Part shown: positions 9,618-18,500 of the stretch, piece by piece
Position numbering within the stretch: position 1 is the stretch's first letter
Layout: each line of letters begins with the position of its first letter
The notes under the pieces: generated by a model
Databases searched by the model: none
What the model was told of the DNA's origin: nothing
The model's input: the letters and a program-made list of their open reading frames with translations, nothing else
NCBI RefSeq assembly: GCF_026130175.1
Contig: NZ_JAIGNI010000041.1
Coordinates: 1 to 64,000 of the forward strand
Reading direction: 5' to 3'
DNA: 64,000 nucleotides
Source of the DNA: Lyngbya sp. CCAP 1446/10
GTDB lineage: Bacteria > Cyanobacteriota > Cyanobacteriia > Cyanobacteriales > Microcoleaceae
Made by a program: the position numbers and the translations under genes

Positions 9618-9633
9618 GGCGGTTTCAACCGCC
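9618..9633. terminator. GGCGGTT-TC-AACCGCC hairpin between convergent genes
   Basis: A perfect 7-bp stem with a 2-nt loop lies in the 36-nt gap between the exonuclease stop and the stop of the opposing PIN-like gene. No T-run follows, so terminator function is only likely from position. A related sequence is found near 50891. Confidence 0.45.
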
Positions 9634-9647
9634 GTCCTATCTTAAAT

Positions 9648-10313
9648 CTAATTGTAAGGATTTAGTAGATTGCCTGCCTCCTCTCGAAGCTTCTCAATAG
9701 AATCTTTTAAAGTAGGTAAGGAGTTGTCACTTGTTGATTGTGATCCTGAACCAAAAACAGCCTTAATTTGTGTATCACATTCTCGAACTGGAACAATCAA
9801 ATCTCGAATAGTCTCAAATCCGTAGTCTTCAATATTTTTGAGAACAAGCTGTTCTAAACACCATAATCGATTACTTAGAGATTGTTGAATGATAGGTAAG
9901 TTAACCTTGGCTAAGGCTTTGATGAATCTTTTATCTCCAGTAAAAATCTGAGCAGATTTATCGTTTTGAATAAGTTTGATAGCATGAGTTGTGATAATCG
10001 CCTCACCTTCATCGATATTTTCAATATTAGATAACTGGATAAAAATTTCTCGATCAATATCAGCTTCAGATATGTTTGCTAAATTTTTAGTAAGGTAAAG
10101 AACTTGTTTATACTTAATAACACGATCTTCTGTTTTTCGACTTTTCCCTCCTTCAAATTTTTCCCAATCTTTTTGAAATTTATATTTTGCAGTTTCTAGG
10201 ATTTTAACTTGCTCATAACTAGCATCAAATAATTTAAGAGTATTATCGAATAGCTGGAATGTAGCAAGCTTTTTGATGATGTCATTATCGATGCAATAGA
10301 TACAAGCAGACAA
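9648..10313 (-). CDS. PIN-like (DUF4411-type) putative RNase toxin
   Basis: The 221-residue protein has the acidic pattern of a PIN nuclease. An N-terminal strand YCIDNDII carries Asp9 and Asp11, DEGEA (101-105) supplies the middle acids, and FTGDKRFIKAL (124-134) supplies the C-terminal Asp127. It probably cleaves RNA. The start is TTG at 10313, supported by AGGAG seven bases upstream; that site lies inside the last codons of the upstream peptidase gene, 2 nt away, so translation is probably coupled. PIN-like DUF4411 genes next to ImmA/IrrE peptidases have been proposed as toxin-antitoxin pairs. The fold call is good; DUF4411 membership and toxicity are inferred. Confidence 0.75.
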   Translation of the reverse strand: MSACIYCIDNDIIKKLATFQLFDNTLKLFDASYEQVKILETAKYKFQKDWEKFEGGKSRKTEDRVIKYKQVLYLTKNLANISEADIDREIFIQLSNIENIDEGEAIITTHAIKLIQNDKSAQIFTGDKRFIKALAKVNLPIIQQSLSNRLWCLEQLVLKNIEDYGFETIRDLIVPVRECDTQIKAVFGSGSQSTSDNSLPTLKDSIEKLREEAGNLLNPYN

Positions 10314-10315
10314 AG

Positions 10316-11311
10316 CTATTCTCCTAAAATCTGGTCTAAGTAATCAGCATTGTCGTCACTTAATTCATCCCAATTTAGGTGCTGCTCTAAAAATTTGTTA
10401 ATAGTCTTGTGTCCTTCTTTAGCAGGATTGATTAAATTTACACATCCCATAGACAATGCAAAATAATCTTTATTATACCAGCCATAATTTAAAGCTAATG
10501 CAGAAGGATCAATAGTTGAGTCACTTTGAATAAGTTGAATGATTTTATTCTTTAGATCTTTTGCATTGTTAAATCTTTTCTTGCCGACGGAGTTGTCAAA
10601 ACTGTTGACTAGCAGTTTAACTGCAAATCGATTGCTATCTATTTCTTCTCGATCATCAGAGTCTCGCTTAATATCATCATCAATCAAAATACCTTCTTGA
10701 ATATGACCAAGGGCGAGATGACCTAGTTCATGGGCAAGATCGAATGCTAGACATACGGGTTGTGTCTTACCACTACTCAAGACAATCACGGGATGCTCGG
10801 CTTGCCATTGGATCATACCTCTAATTTTGCGGGTATTTTTAGGGTAATTCTTAAAATAGACAACAGCGATACCATGTTCCCAACAGTAATCGAGCAAGCT
10901 GTATAAAGTGACTTGAGGATGTTTGGCAACTATCTCTGAACGAACTTGATGAGGGTCGGATGGGATGGGCTGAAATTCGAGCTTTATAGTATCAGCTACG
11001 ACTTCCGCAACCCGTGAGGCAAGTTGATGGGCAACATCAGGTACGTCTGCTTTATCCTGTTGATGGTACTTGAACTTGGTATGGAGTAAGGGCTTAAACT
11101 GAGGCTTCTGATTATCCTCGGCTAAGAGACTCTTGAGGTCTAGATGCAGGCGTTGGGCAATATGACCAGCGCCCTCTAGGACGGCGACCGGTTTGTTGTC
11201 TAGTTCTTCATTCCACCAACTGGGCAAACCTTTCTCTCGAACGAAGTTTTTGGGAAAACCGATCGCCGAGAGTTTTTTATAGAGAACAGACATTGATAAT
11301 GTTTGTGTCAT
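10316..11311 (-). CDS. ImmA/IrrE-type metallopeptidase, probable antitoxin/regulator
   Basis: This 331-residue protein has a Zn-peptidase core: AFDLAHELGHLALGH gives HExxH with His194, Glu195 and His198, followed by an EEIDSNRFAVKLL helix (about 222-234) that usually carries the third ligand. The N-terminal about 65 residues are helical and might bind DNA, but I do not see a clear XRE motif. ImmA and IrrE relatives cleave repressors in mobile elements or stress regulons. The ATG at 11311 has a strong GGAGG site 8 nt upstream. It is the first gene of a two-gene operon with the PIN-like gene. A perfect GTTATA/TATAAC palindrome overlaps a TATAAT-like -10, which suggests autoregulation. Confidence 0.85.
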   Translation of the reverse strand: MTQTLSMSVLYKKLSAIGFPKNFVREKGLPSWWNEELDNKPVAVLEGAGHIAQRLHLDLKSLLAEDNQKPQFKPLLHTKFKYHQQDKADVPDVAHQLASRVAEVVADTIKLEFQPIPSDPHQVRSEIVAKHPQVTLYSLLDYCWEHGIAVVYFKNYPKNTRKIRGMIQWQAEHPVIVLSSGKTQPVCLAFDLAHELGHLALGHIQEGILIDDDIKRDSDDREEIDSNRFAVKLLVNSFDNSVGKKRFNNAKDLKNKIIQLIQSDSTIDPSALALNYGWYNKDYFALSMGCVNLINPAKEGHKTINKFLEQHLNWDELSDDNADYLDQILGE

Positions 11312-11341
11312 TGGCTTGCCCTCCGTATGAGAATTCGCGTT

Positions 11342-11357
11342 GTTATATCATTATAAC
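11342..11357 (-). promoter_or_regulatory. Putative operator/-10 palindrome of the peptidase-PIN operon
   Basis: GTTATATCATTATAAC is a perfect 6-bp inverted repeat with a 4-nt spacer. Read on the minus strand it contains TATAAT about 40 nt upstream of the ATG. The overlap of a palindrome with a -10 box is typical of autoregulated toxin-antitoxin operons. No -35 box is obvious. Confidence 0.45.
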
Positions 11358-11406
11358 CTAATTGCAGAGAATTTGGCTACTAGATTTTTTAGAGAGCGTT
11401 AATCTC

Positions 11407-11423
11407 TATCCTATGATAGGATA
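11407..11423. promoter_or_regulatory. Second upstream palindrome TATCCTA-TGA-TAGGATA
   Basis: A perfect 7-bp inverted repeat with a 3-nt spacer sits about 100 nt upstream of the peptidase gene, inside the 311-nt spacer 11312-11622. It may be an upstream operator or just a small hairpin. Nothing else stands out in that spacer. Confidence 0.35.
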
Positions 11424-11622
11424 AACTTTCGCAAAAGTAATACCAAAGGAAAGTTACAAACTCGAAAGATTCCCATCATAGAAGATTTGCTATCGCTCCT
11501 TTCGTCTTGGCAACCTAAGACTAACCCTAATCTACCTATTTCCTAGTCGCCACCGCTGCACCTTTGCATTTCATTTCAATCAGCCATATTTAATCAAGGT
11601 GGGCATTTGCCCACCCTAATTC

Positions 11623-14154
11623 CTACCTGTCTACTGTGAAATACTCATTTTTAGCATACACGCTAATAATGCAGTCGCCGACTTCAAAAAACATCCCTTC
11701 TTGCTCATCTTTAGAAAATTGCAAGTTGCCGTATTTAGAATTGATTTCCTCAGCAGTCGCCGCTTTTGCCTCCATTTCATCCGGGATAAGTCCGGTAGAA
11801 CCGATGTAGAAAACCAGCGGTGAAACTTTCTCGCTGTACACTTTTTCAGCGTAGGTTTCGAGTTGCTCGTTTGCACTAGCTAAAGCAGCGACAAACTCGT
11901 CTCGATTGACATCTTCTTCCTGCCATTTCGCTTGCAGAAGCCGCAGCAAGCTGTCTGCACCAACTTTTGCTAAAGTAGCAGCAACAATTCCGTTATTCTC
12001 TAACCCCAGAAACTCATCGAAAATCAGTTTCATTAAATCGTCAACTTTGGTGATTTTGGTGCGGGCTGACAGCGTTTTGTGGGCGAAGACGACTGGCTCG
12101 TTTAAGGTGATCTCGAAGGTTGGTTTTGCTAGCTTTTCGCCCGTGTTTTTGTGGTAAACTTCATAAAGGCGATCGAGAAATTTGTTGGCTGAGTGCAATT
12201 TGCCGAAGTTGAGGATGTTTTTGCTGCCGATGTCGATTTTGTAGCTGACTCGCGAATCTACTGCGCCGTTGGCGATCGCACTTTTCAATTCCGTATATTC
12301 CGTAGTCGTCGGAAAGTTGATGTACAAGCTTTTCGACAGATAGTGCTGTTTCAATTCTTCCAATTGTTGCGCCGTATAAGCCTCGGATGCTTCCTTCAAA
12401 TGAGCCGAGAGGATGCTGGAGATGATTTTAATGTTGGCGAGCTCCTCAAAAACTCCGTCAAGGCTACCGTAACGCCCGTCAAAAGGCACTAGCGGCAAAC
12501 TATCTAATTTAATATCGTACTCTGCATGGAAGTCAAATTCTGCCACAGGTGAGCCGTCTTTTTCCAGTACACCGCTTTTGTTGAGCAAATCAAACACTAC
12601 TTTGCTGCTGATTTTGGTTCGCAGTGACTTGATATTAACTTCGCCGTCGCTGACAATGGTATAATTGTTGAACGTATTGAGATCTGTTACCAGAATTCCC
12701 GCCACTTCAGTTATTGAACTTGCATCCTCAACTTTTACCAGCTTAACTTTTCTGGCAATCAGCATATTGATGGTAGCGGTATTTTGATTGATCGCAAATG
12801 AACCCATTTGCACATATCCGCCGCCATCTAAAAATTCTGTCTTCAGCCAAGGCTTGACAAGGTTGCCGTTTTCGTCTCGCTTTCCTTCAATTCGCTTCAA
12901 ACCTTTGCGCTGATAGTTTTCTTGCAAGTGTTTCAAGTTGATGATGATGCTGTTTTTGTTTTCTTCCAATATCTCGATTAACTCCAGCAGGGAAATTTTA
13001 TCGCTGACTTTTACCCGATCGCCAATTTCATGATTTTGCAACACATCAGGCGCAAACACAGCCCCTTCCAAATCCTCCGTAAACCCCGCTATTTGGGCAT
13101 TTGTCAAAGCTTTAGCGTGTTTTTCAGTCAAAGTAGCATCGAAGGTGCTCGCCAGCGCATACTTCGCCGTATTCAAATTGCCGTCAGCGAGATTAGCTTT
13201 CGCAAAAGCAAACACCGACTCATCAGTTTGAGCAACCGGCACCTCTAGTTTGTCATACTCTTCTTTGGTGACTTGCTGATATTTGTAAAACAGTCCCTGA
13301 TCGTCTGCTTTCAGCCCGCAGATTTTCAGAGTGCTCGATGAACCGTTTATTTTCTTGCCAGTTTTGGAAACAAAAACTTGATAATCGTATTCCTTAATTA
13401 ACGGTTCTTCCAGCGGCGGTGCCACGGAACCGCCTAACAGTTTAGTGCTGTCGTAAAGAGCATCATAAACCATTTTGACTTCGCCAGCGCGGATGCAATT
13501 TCCCGATAAGGTGTTGGCGATTTTCGAGAGAAGTTTGAAGTCAGCACAGCCATAGGATATGGTGTTGGCAAACACATCCATGTCTTTTAGTTCGTCGCAA
13601 ATTTCCGTTAGTTTTGCAGATTCGGAATTAGCACTGGGATCATTTGCATAACCGTCTGTGTGCAAATTTATCGCTGTCACTTCTCCTGCTTTTACCAGAG
13701 ATTTAGCAAGCTGCATCGACTGCGAGATGCAGGTACAGCCAGCGGTGTGAATCTTTTGAATTGCTTTGATGTATTGAGAGTCCATTTTCATCACTTCTTG
13801 AATCGGAATTCGCTGGAAGTGACAAATTACGTCTCCATTATCAGCGTAGGAAATCAGGCTGACTATTAGCTGGTAATTGTTGTATTCGTCTAAGGTTAAA
13901 AGCTTGATCAGGGTTTCTTTCAGCGGTTTTAAGTCATAATACATTGAGCCGGAGCGATCGATAATGATGATGCTGTGGGCGACTGATTTTTCTGGGATAT
14001 CGCCTGGTGTTCTTTCGAGATTTGTGCGATCGACTAAATAGAATGCCTTTTCGTTTCCGGCAAAATTGTAGAGGGTAAATTTGGTGCGAGTATTGGAGGC
14101 TGCTTGGCTGCTGGAACTTTTGACCTGAGATGATTGTTTTGCTTGCCGTGCCAT
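11623..14154 (-). CDS. Large von Willebrand factor A domain protein
   Basis: The 843-residue protein has one recognisable domain, a vWA at about 58-250 with the metal-binding site DRSGS (66-70), the later Thr of the AGCTCIS loop, and HTDGY. The remaining about 590 residues are mixed alpha/beta with no motif I recognise. There is no signal peptide or membrane segment, so it is probably cytosolic. The N-terminal about 25 residues are Ser/Gln/Lys rich. The ATG at 14154 with AGGTG upstream was preferred to a TTG at 14217. It is not beside MoxR, TerD or chelatase genes that would suggest a role. Function unknown. Confidence 0.85.
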   Translation of the reverse strand: MARQAKQSSQVKSSSSQAASNTRTKFTLYNFAGNEKAFYLVDRTNLERTPGDIPEKSVAHSIIIIDRSGSMYYDLKPLKETLIKLLTLDEYNNYQLIVSLISYADNGDVICHFQRIPIQEVMKMDSQYIKAIQKIHTAGCTCISQSMQLAKSLVKAGEVTAINLHTDGYANDPSANSESAKLTEICDELKDMDVFANTISYGCADFKLLSKIANTLSGNCIRAGEVKMVYDALYDSTKLLGGSVAPPLEEPLIKEYDYQVFVSKTGKKINGSSSTLKICGLKADDQGLFYKYQQVTKEEYDKLEVPVAQTDESVFAFAKANLADGNLNTAKYALASTFDATLTEKHAKALTNAQIAGFTEDLEGAVFAPDVLQNHEIGDRVKVSDKISLLELIEILEENKNSIIINLKHLQENYQRKGLKRIEGKRDENGNLVKPWLKTEFLDGGGYVQMGSFAINQNTATINMLIARKVKLVKVEDASSITEVAGILVTDLNTFNNYTIVSDGEVNIKSLRTKISSKVVFDLLNKSGVLEKDGSPVAEFDFHAEYDIKLDSLPLVPFDGRYGSLDGVFEELANIKIISSILSAHLKEASEAYTAQQLEELKQHYLSKSLYINFPTTTEYTELKSAIANGAVDSRVSYKIDIGSKNILNFGKLHSANKFLDRLYEVYHKNTGEKLAKPTFEITLNEPVVFAHKTLSARTKITKVDDLMKLIFDEFLGLENNGIVAATLAKVGADSLLRLLQAKWQEEDVNRDEFVAALASANEQLETYAEKVYSEKVSPLVFYIGSTGLIPDEMEAKAATAEEINSKYGNLQFSKDEQEGMFFEVGDCIISVYAKNEYFTVDR

Positions 14155-14301
14155 CGTTTTCACCTGTGTTGATTTATTCCTCAACACAATTTTGACACGC
14201 GCTTTTGTCGGTGTCAAGGCCTGAATGGAAAATTATCTGCTAGGCTAAATAAGCATTAATACTTAGCAACGGTTGCCAAAAGTAGTGTGCATCTAGGCCA
14301 C

Positions 14302-14367
14302 AGAAACCGGATTTTTTACCGAATCTGCGGGTAACAACGAAATATTTTGGTAAAAACCTGGTTTCTG
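14302..14367. repeat. Dispersed AAACCGG repeat, copy 3 (degenerate)
   Basis: AGAAACCGGATTTTTTACC and GGTAAAAACCTGGTTTCT form an imperfect inverted repeat between divergent genes, a diverged member of the family at 843 and 8153. Confidence 0.6.
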
Positions 14368-14402
14368 ACCGCCCGCGCCAGTCCTGAAGTATTTAATTAA
14401 TC

Positions 14403-15386
14403 ATGCTTTATTTAGAAAATCCGCTGCTCAAACTTTATCTAAATCTAGTCGGATGGGTGGCGTTGGGATTCATTCTCGGTCGCCTGCTACCGAGACGCTA
14501 TTCTACATATTTAGCCAAGTTTCTGTTCTTTTTTGGCACGCCGTTGAGCATTGTTGCTTTCATCCGCCGCGCCAATTTGTCTGGCGCTATTTTGATTGCG
14601 CCGCTGACAGCTTGGGTGGCAATTATAGTAGGTGGGGGACTGGCTTGGATTTTGATAAAGTTTGTCAGCGTGGAACATTTTAAGACTCTTAATCGACTCG
14701 CCCAAAATACCCCAAAACACAAAACTGCTTGGAGTTTGCCCACTCAAGGCAGTTTCTTATTAGCGGCGATGTTTGGCAATACAGGTTTTTTAGGCATTCC
14801 CGTCAGCTTGTCCTTATTGGGGCCAGAACACTTTGCCTGGGCGTTGTTTTACGACTTGCTAGGTACTGGTACGGCAATCAATTTACTCGGAATTGCGATC
14901 GCTTCTCACTGCGGTAAAAGTCGGCAGCATCAGGATTGGTTAACTCCCCTGCGGGCAATTTTTCAGAATCCGGCACTGTGGGCTCTCTGTCTGGGATTTG
15001 TCTCGCGCAGCTTGCCACTGTCGGCAAAAATCGAAGAATTGTTAACAACAGGTGCTTGGACTGTAATTACTTTATCTTTAATTACGATCGGGATGCAGTT
15101 GAGCAATTTGAATTCTTTGCATAATCTCCAACAAGTTTTGAGTTGTCTGGTGATTAAAATGCTGTTGATTCCTTTGGTATTTGGCGCGGGTTTAACGTTT
15201 GTTGGTATCGTGGGCGCGCCGCGACTTTCGCTGGTGCTACAGATGGCCATGCCTCCGGCTTTTGGTACTACTTTGTTGGCAGAAGTTTTTAATCTCGATC
15301 GCGAATTAGCAGTAACTGCGATCGGCATGGGCTGCCTTAGTTTATTATTCACTCTTCCAATATGGATGAGGCTATTTAATTTTTAA
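14403..15386 (+). CDS. AEC (auxin efflux carrier) family transporter
   Basis: This 327-residue polytopic inner-membrane protein of the AEC/Mem_trans family has about ten hydrophobic segments, beginning with LNLVGWVALGFILGRLLP. Family features are the early FGTPLSIVAFIRRA loop, an F-G-N-T-G-F-L-G-I-P-V crossover near 122-132, and a closing VTAIGMGCLSLLFTLP helix. Members export auxin, malonate/malate or other anions; the substrate here is unknown. The ATG at 14403 gives the expected N-terminal membrane helix. It is monocistronic and lies about 170 nt ahead of the kinase cluster. Confidence 0.9.
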   Translation: MLYLENPLLKLYLNLVGWVALGFILGRLLPRRYSTYLAKFLFFFGTPLSIVAFIRRANLSGAILIAPLTAWVAIIVGGGLAWILIKFVSVEHFKTLNRLAQNTPKHKTAWSLPTQGSFLLAAMFGNTGFLGIPVSLSLLGPEHFAWALFYDLLGTGTAINLLGIAIASHCGKSRQHQDWLTPLRAIFQNPALWALCLGFVSRSLPLSAKIEELLTTGAWTVITLSLITIGMQLSNLNSLHNLQQVLSCLVIKMLLIPLVFGAGLTFVGIVGAPRLSLVLQMAMPPAFGTTLLAEVFNLDRELAVTAIGMGCLSLLFTLPIWMRLFNF

Positions 15387-15555
15387 ATAAAATTGGATTG
15401 GTTTATTTTAAAAAATGCAGTTTCTAGTGATATAAATCACAAATCTTAGCGATTTCAGTCATATTCATTATACTTAACTATCACAGGAGTTGGAAACTAT
15501 CTTCCCTTCTGTTAAGCTACAAACAGCCCCCCCCCATGAGGCAGATAATAAAAAT

Positions 15556-18500
15556 ATGAAAACTCAAAATTTTACATTGATAGGTTATCAAACGCTCGAT
15601 CGCATTTACTCAGGAACTCGCACCCTAGTTTATCGCGGAACTCGCCAATGCGACAAACAGCCCGTTGCCATCAAAGTCTTGCGGACTGAGTATCCCAACT
15701 TCAGCGAGCTCGTGCAATTTCGCAATCAGTACACGATCGCCAAAAACCTCAATTTACCCGGAATCATCGAAACCTACAGCTTGGAAGCCTACCAAAACAG
15801 CTATGCGCTGGTAATGGAAGACTTCGGTGGAATCTCTCTCCATGCCTGGACGGAACAAGGGGAAACTCCGCCCGATTTAAGCGATTTTTTGCAAGTGGCG
15901 ATCGACATCAGCAATACATTAGATATACTCTCCCGCCACCGGATCATTCACAAAGACATTAAACCCGCCAATATTTTAATTAATCCCGAAACAAAACAAG
16001 TCAAACTGATTGACTTTAGCATCGCATCTTTGCTGCCGAGGGAAACTCAAACCCTGATGAATCCTAACGTACTCGAAGGCACATTAGGCTATTTGTCTCC
16101 CGAACAAACTGGCCGGATGAATCGCGGCATTGACTACCGAACTGATTTTTATTCTTTGGGCGTGACTTTTTACGAATTGCTGGCGGGACAATTGCCGTTT
16201 CAATCCCACGATCCGATGGAATTGGTACACTCTCATATTGCCAAGCAACCGCCATCACTGCATGAAATCAATCCGCAAATCCCGCCGGTACTCTCGGAGA
16301 TTGTCAGCAAATTGATGGCGAAAAATGCTGAAGACCGCTATCAGAGCGCTTTGGGGCTAAAATTTGACTTAGAATTGTGTTTGCGTCAACTAGAAGAAAA
16401 TGGGAAAATAGAGAGTTTTGAAATAGGTCAGAGAGATTTGTGCGATCGGTTTATCATACCAGAGAAACTCTACGGTCGCGAAACCGAAGTAGAAACCCTA
16501 CTCGAAGCCTTTGAGCGCGTCAGTAGCGGCACAACTGAAATGATGCTAGTAGCTGGTTTTTCCGGCATTGGAAAAACTGCAATTGTGAATGAAGTTCATA
16601 AACCAATTGTGCGGCAAAATGGCTACTTTATCAAAGGCAAGTTTGACCAATTCAATCGCAATATTCCCTTTAGTGCCTTTGTCCAAGCATTTCGCGGTTT
16701 AATGGCGCAATTGTTGAGTGAAAGCGATGCACACTTGCAACTCTGGAAAAGTCAGATTCTTGCAGCCGTGGGGGATAGTGGTCAAGTCATCATTGAGGTG
16801 ATTCCAGAACTCGAACGGGTGATTGGTTCGCAACCTCCGGCTACTGAATTGTCGGGAGCCGCCGCCCAGAATCGATTTAATCTCCTATTCCAAAAGTTTA
16901 TTCAAGTCTTCACCACCCCAGAGCATCCCTTGGTGATGTTTCTGGATGATTTGCAGTGGGCGGATTCGGCTTCGCTGAAATTGATCCAAGTCTTGATGGC
17001 AGAATCGACTATGGGTTATCTGCTGTTGATGGGAGCCTATCGAGATAATGAAGTGTTTGCGGCGCATCCGTTGATGTTGACCCTAGGTACGGTCAGCAAA
17101 GCGGGGGCAACGGTGAATACGATCGCCCTGCAACCCCTAAGCCAGATTAGTTTGAATCAGTTGCTCGCCGATACCCTCCACTGTACGGAGCGGTTGGCAC
17201 AGCCTTTGACTGACCTGCTGATGCAGAAAACTCAGGGCAATCCGTTCTTTGCCACCCAGTTTCTCAAAGCCTTGCATCAAGAAAAGCTGATTGCCTTTGA
17301 TGCTGATGCGGGGTATTGGCAGTGCGATATTGTCCGAGTTCAAGCTGCGGCTTTGACGGATGATGTGGTCGAATTTATGGCGTTGCAGTTGCAAAAACTG
17401 CCGGACACCACGCAAACCATCTTGAAATTAGCAGCTTGTATTGGGGCACAGTTTGATTTACAAACGTTGGCGATCGTCTCGGAGCAGTCCCAAACTGAAG
17501 TGGCAACTGCTCTCTGGAAAGCGTTGCAAGAAGGATTAATTCTGCCCCAAAGTGAAATTTACAAGTTCTATTTAGAAAAAATGGAGCTAGATGAGGCTGT
17601 AAACCATGAACTATTGAATTATAAATTCCTGCACGATCGTGTTCAACAAGCTGCTTATTCTTTAATTCCCCATGACGAAAAACAGACGGCTCATTACCAA
17701 ATCGGTCAACTGCTGCTGCAACAGGTTTCCTTAGAAGCCAGAGAAGAACGCATTTTTGAAATCGTCAATCAATTAAACTATGGCACTGCTTTAATTACTC
17801 AACAAACAGAACGAGAAGAATTAGCTCAACTCAACCTAATCACCTGTCGCAAAGCCAAAAGTGCCACCGCCTATCAAGCAGGGCGTGAATATGCCAGCAT
17901 TGGATTATCACTGCTTGGCAAAAATGCTTGGCAGCAACAATATGAAATGACTCTATCATTCCATAATGATGCAGCGGAACTGGCAATGCTCTGCGGTGAT
18001 TTTGAGGCAATGGAAAAGTTGATTGAGACAGTTATTGCTCAGACTCACTCTTTACTAGAAAAAATTAATGTTTACCGCATTAAAATTCAAGCAAATGTGA
18101 CCCAAATTAAACTGAGTGAAGCTATTGTCTTCGGACTCCAAATCCTGCAACAGTTGGGCGTAAAAATAACCGAATCACCCACACTAAGCGATATTCAACA
18201 GTCAATGCAAGAGATTAGTGATTTGATTGGCGACAGAGAAATTGCAGATTTTGTGAATCTACCAGTGATGAGCGATCCAAACAAACTTGCAATTATCGAG
18301 ATTGCCACCAGCCTTCTGACTCCAGCTTACATCTCTGGCTCTCTCTTGTTCCCATTATTGAATTGTTTCTCAGTCAAATTATCCTTGCAGTATGGAAACA
18401 TATCTGTTTCAGCTCATAACTATGGTTCCTATAGCATGGTTCTCTGTAATCTCTTACAAGATGTAGATTCAGCAGTGAAATTTGGTCAGTTGGCCTTGAA

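Noticed and set aside
15490-15555. TTG at 15490 as start of the first hybrid kinase
   Set aside because: The added 22 residues have no counterpart in the four paralogs, and AGGAG is almost adjacent to the TTG, too close for initiation.
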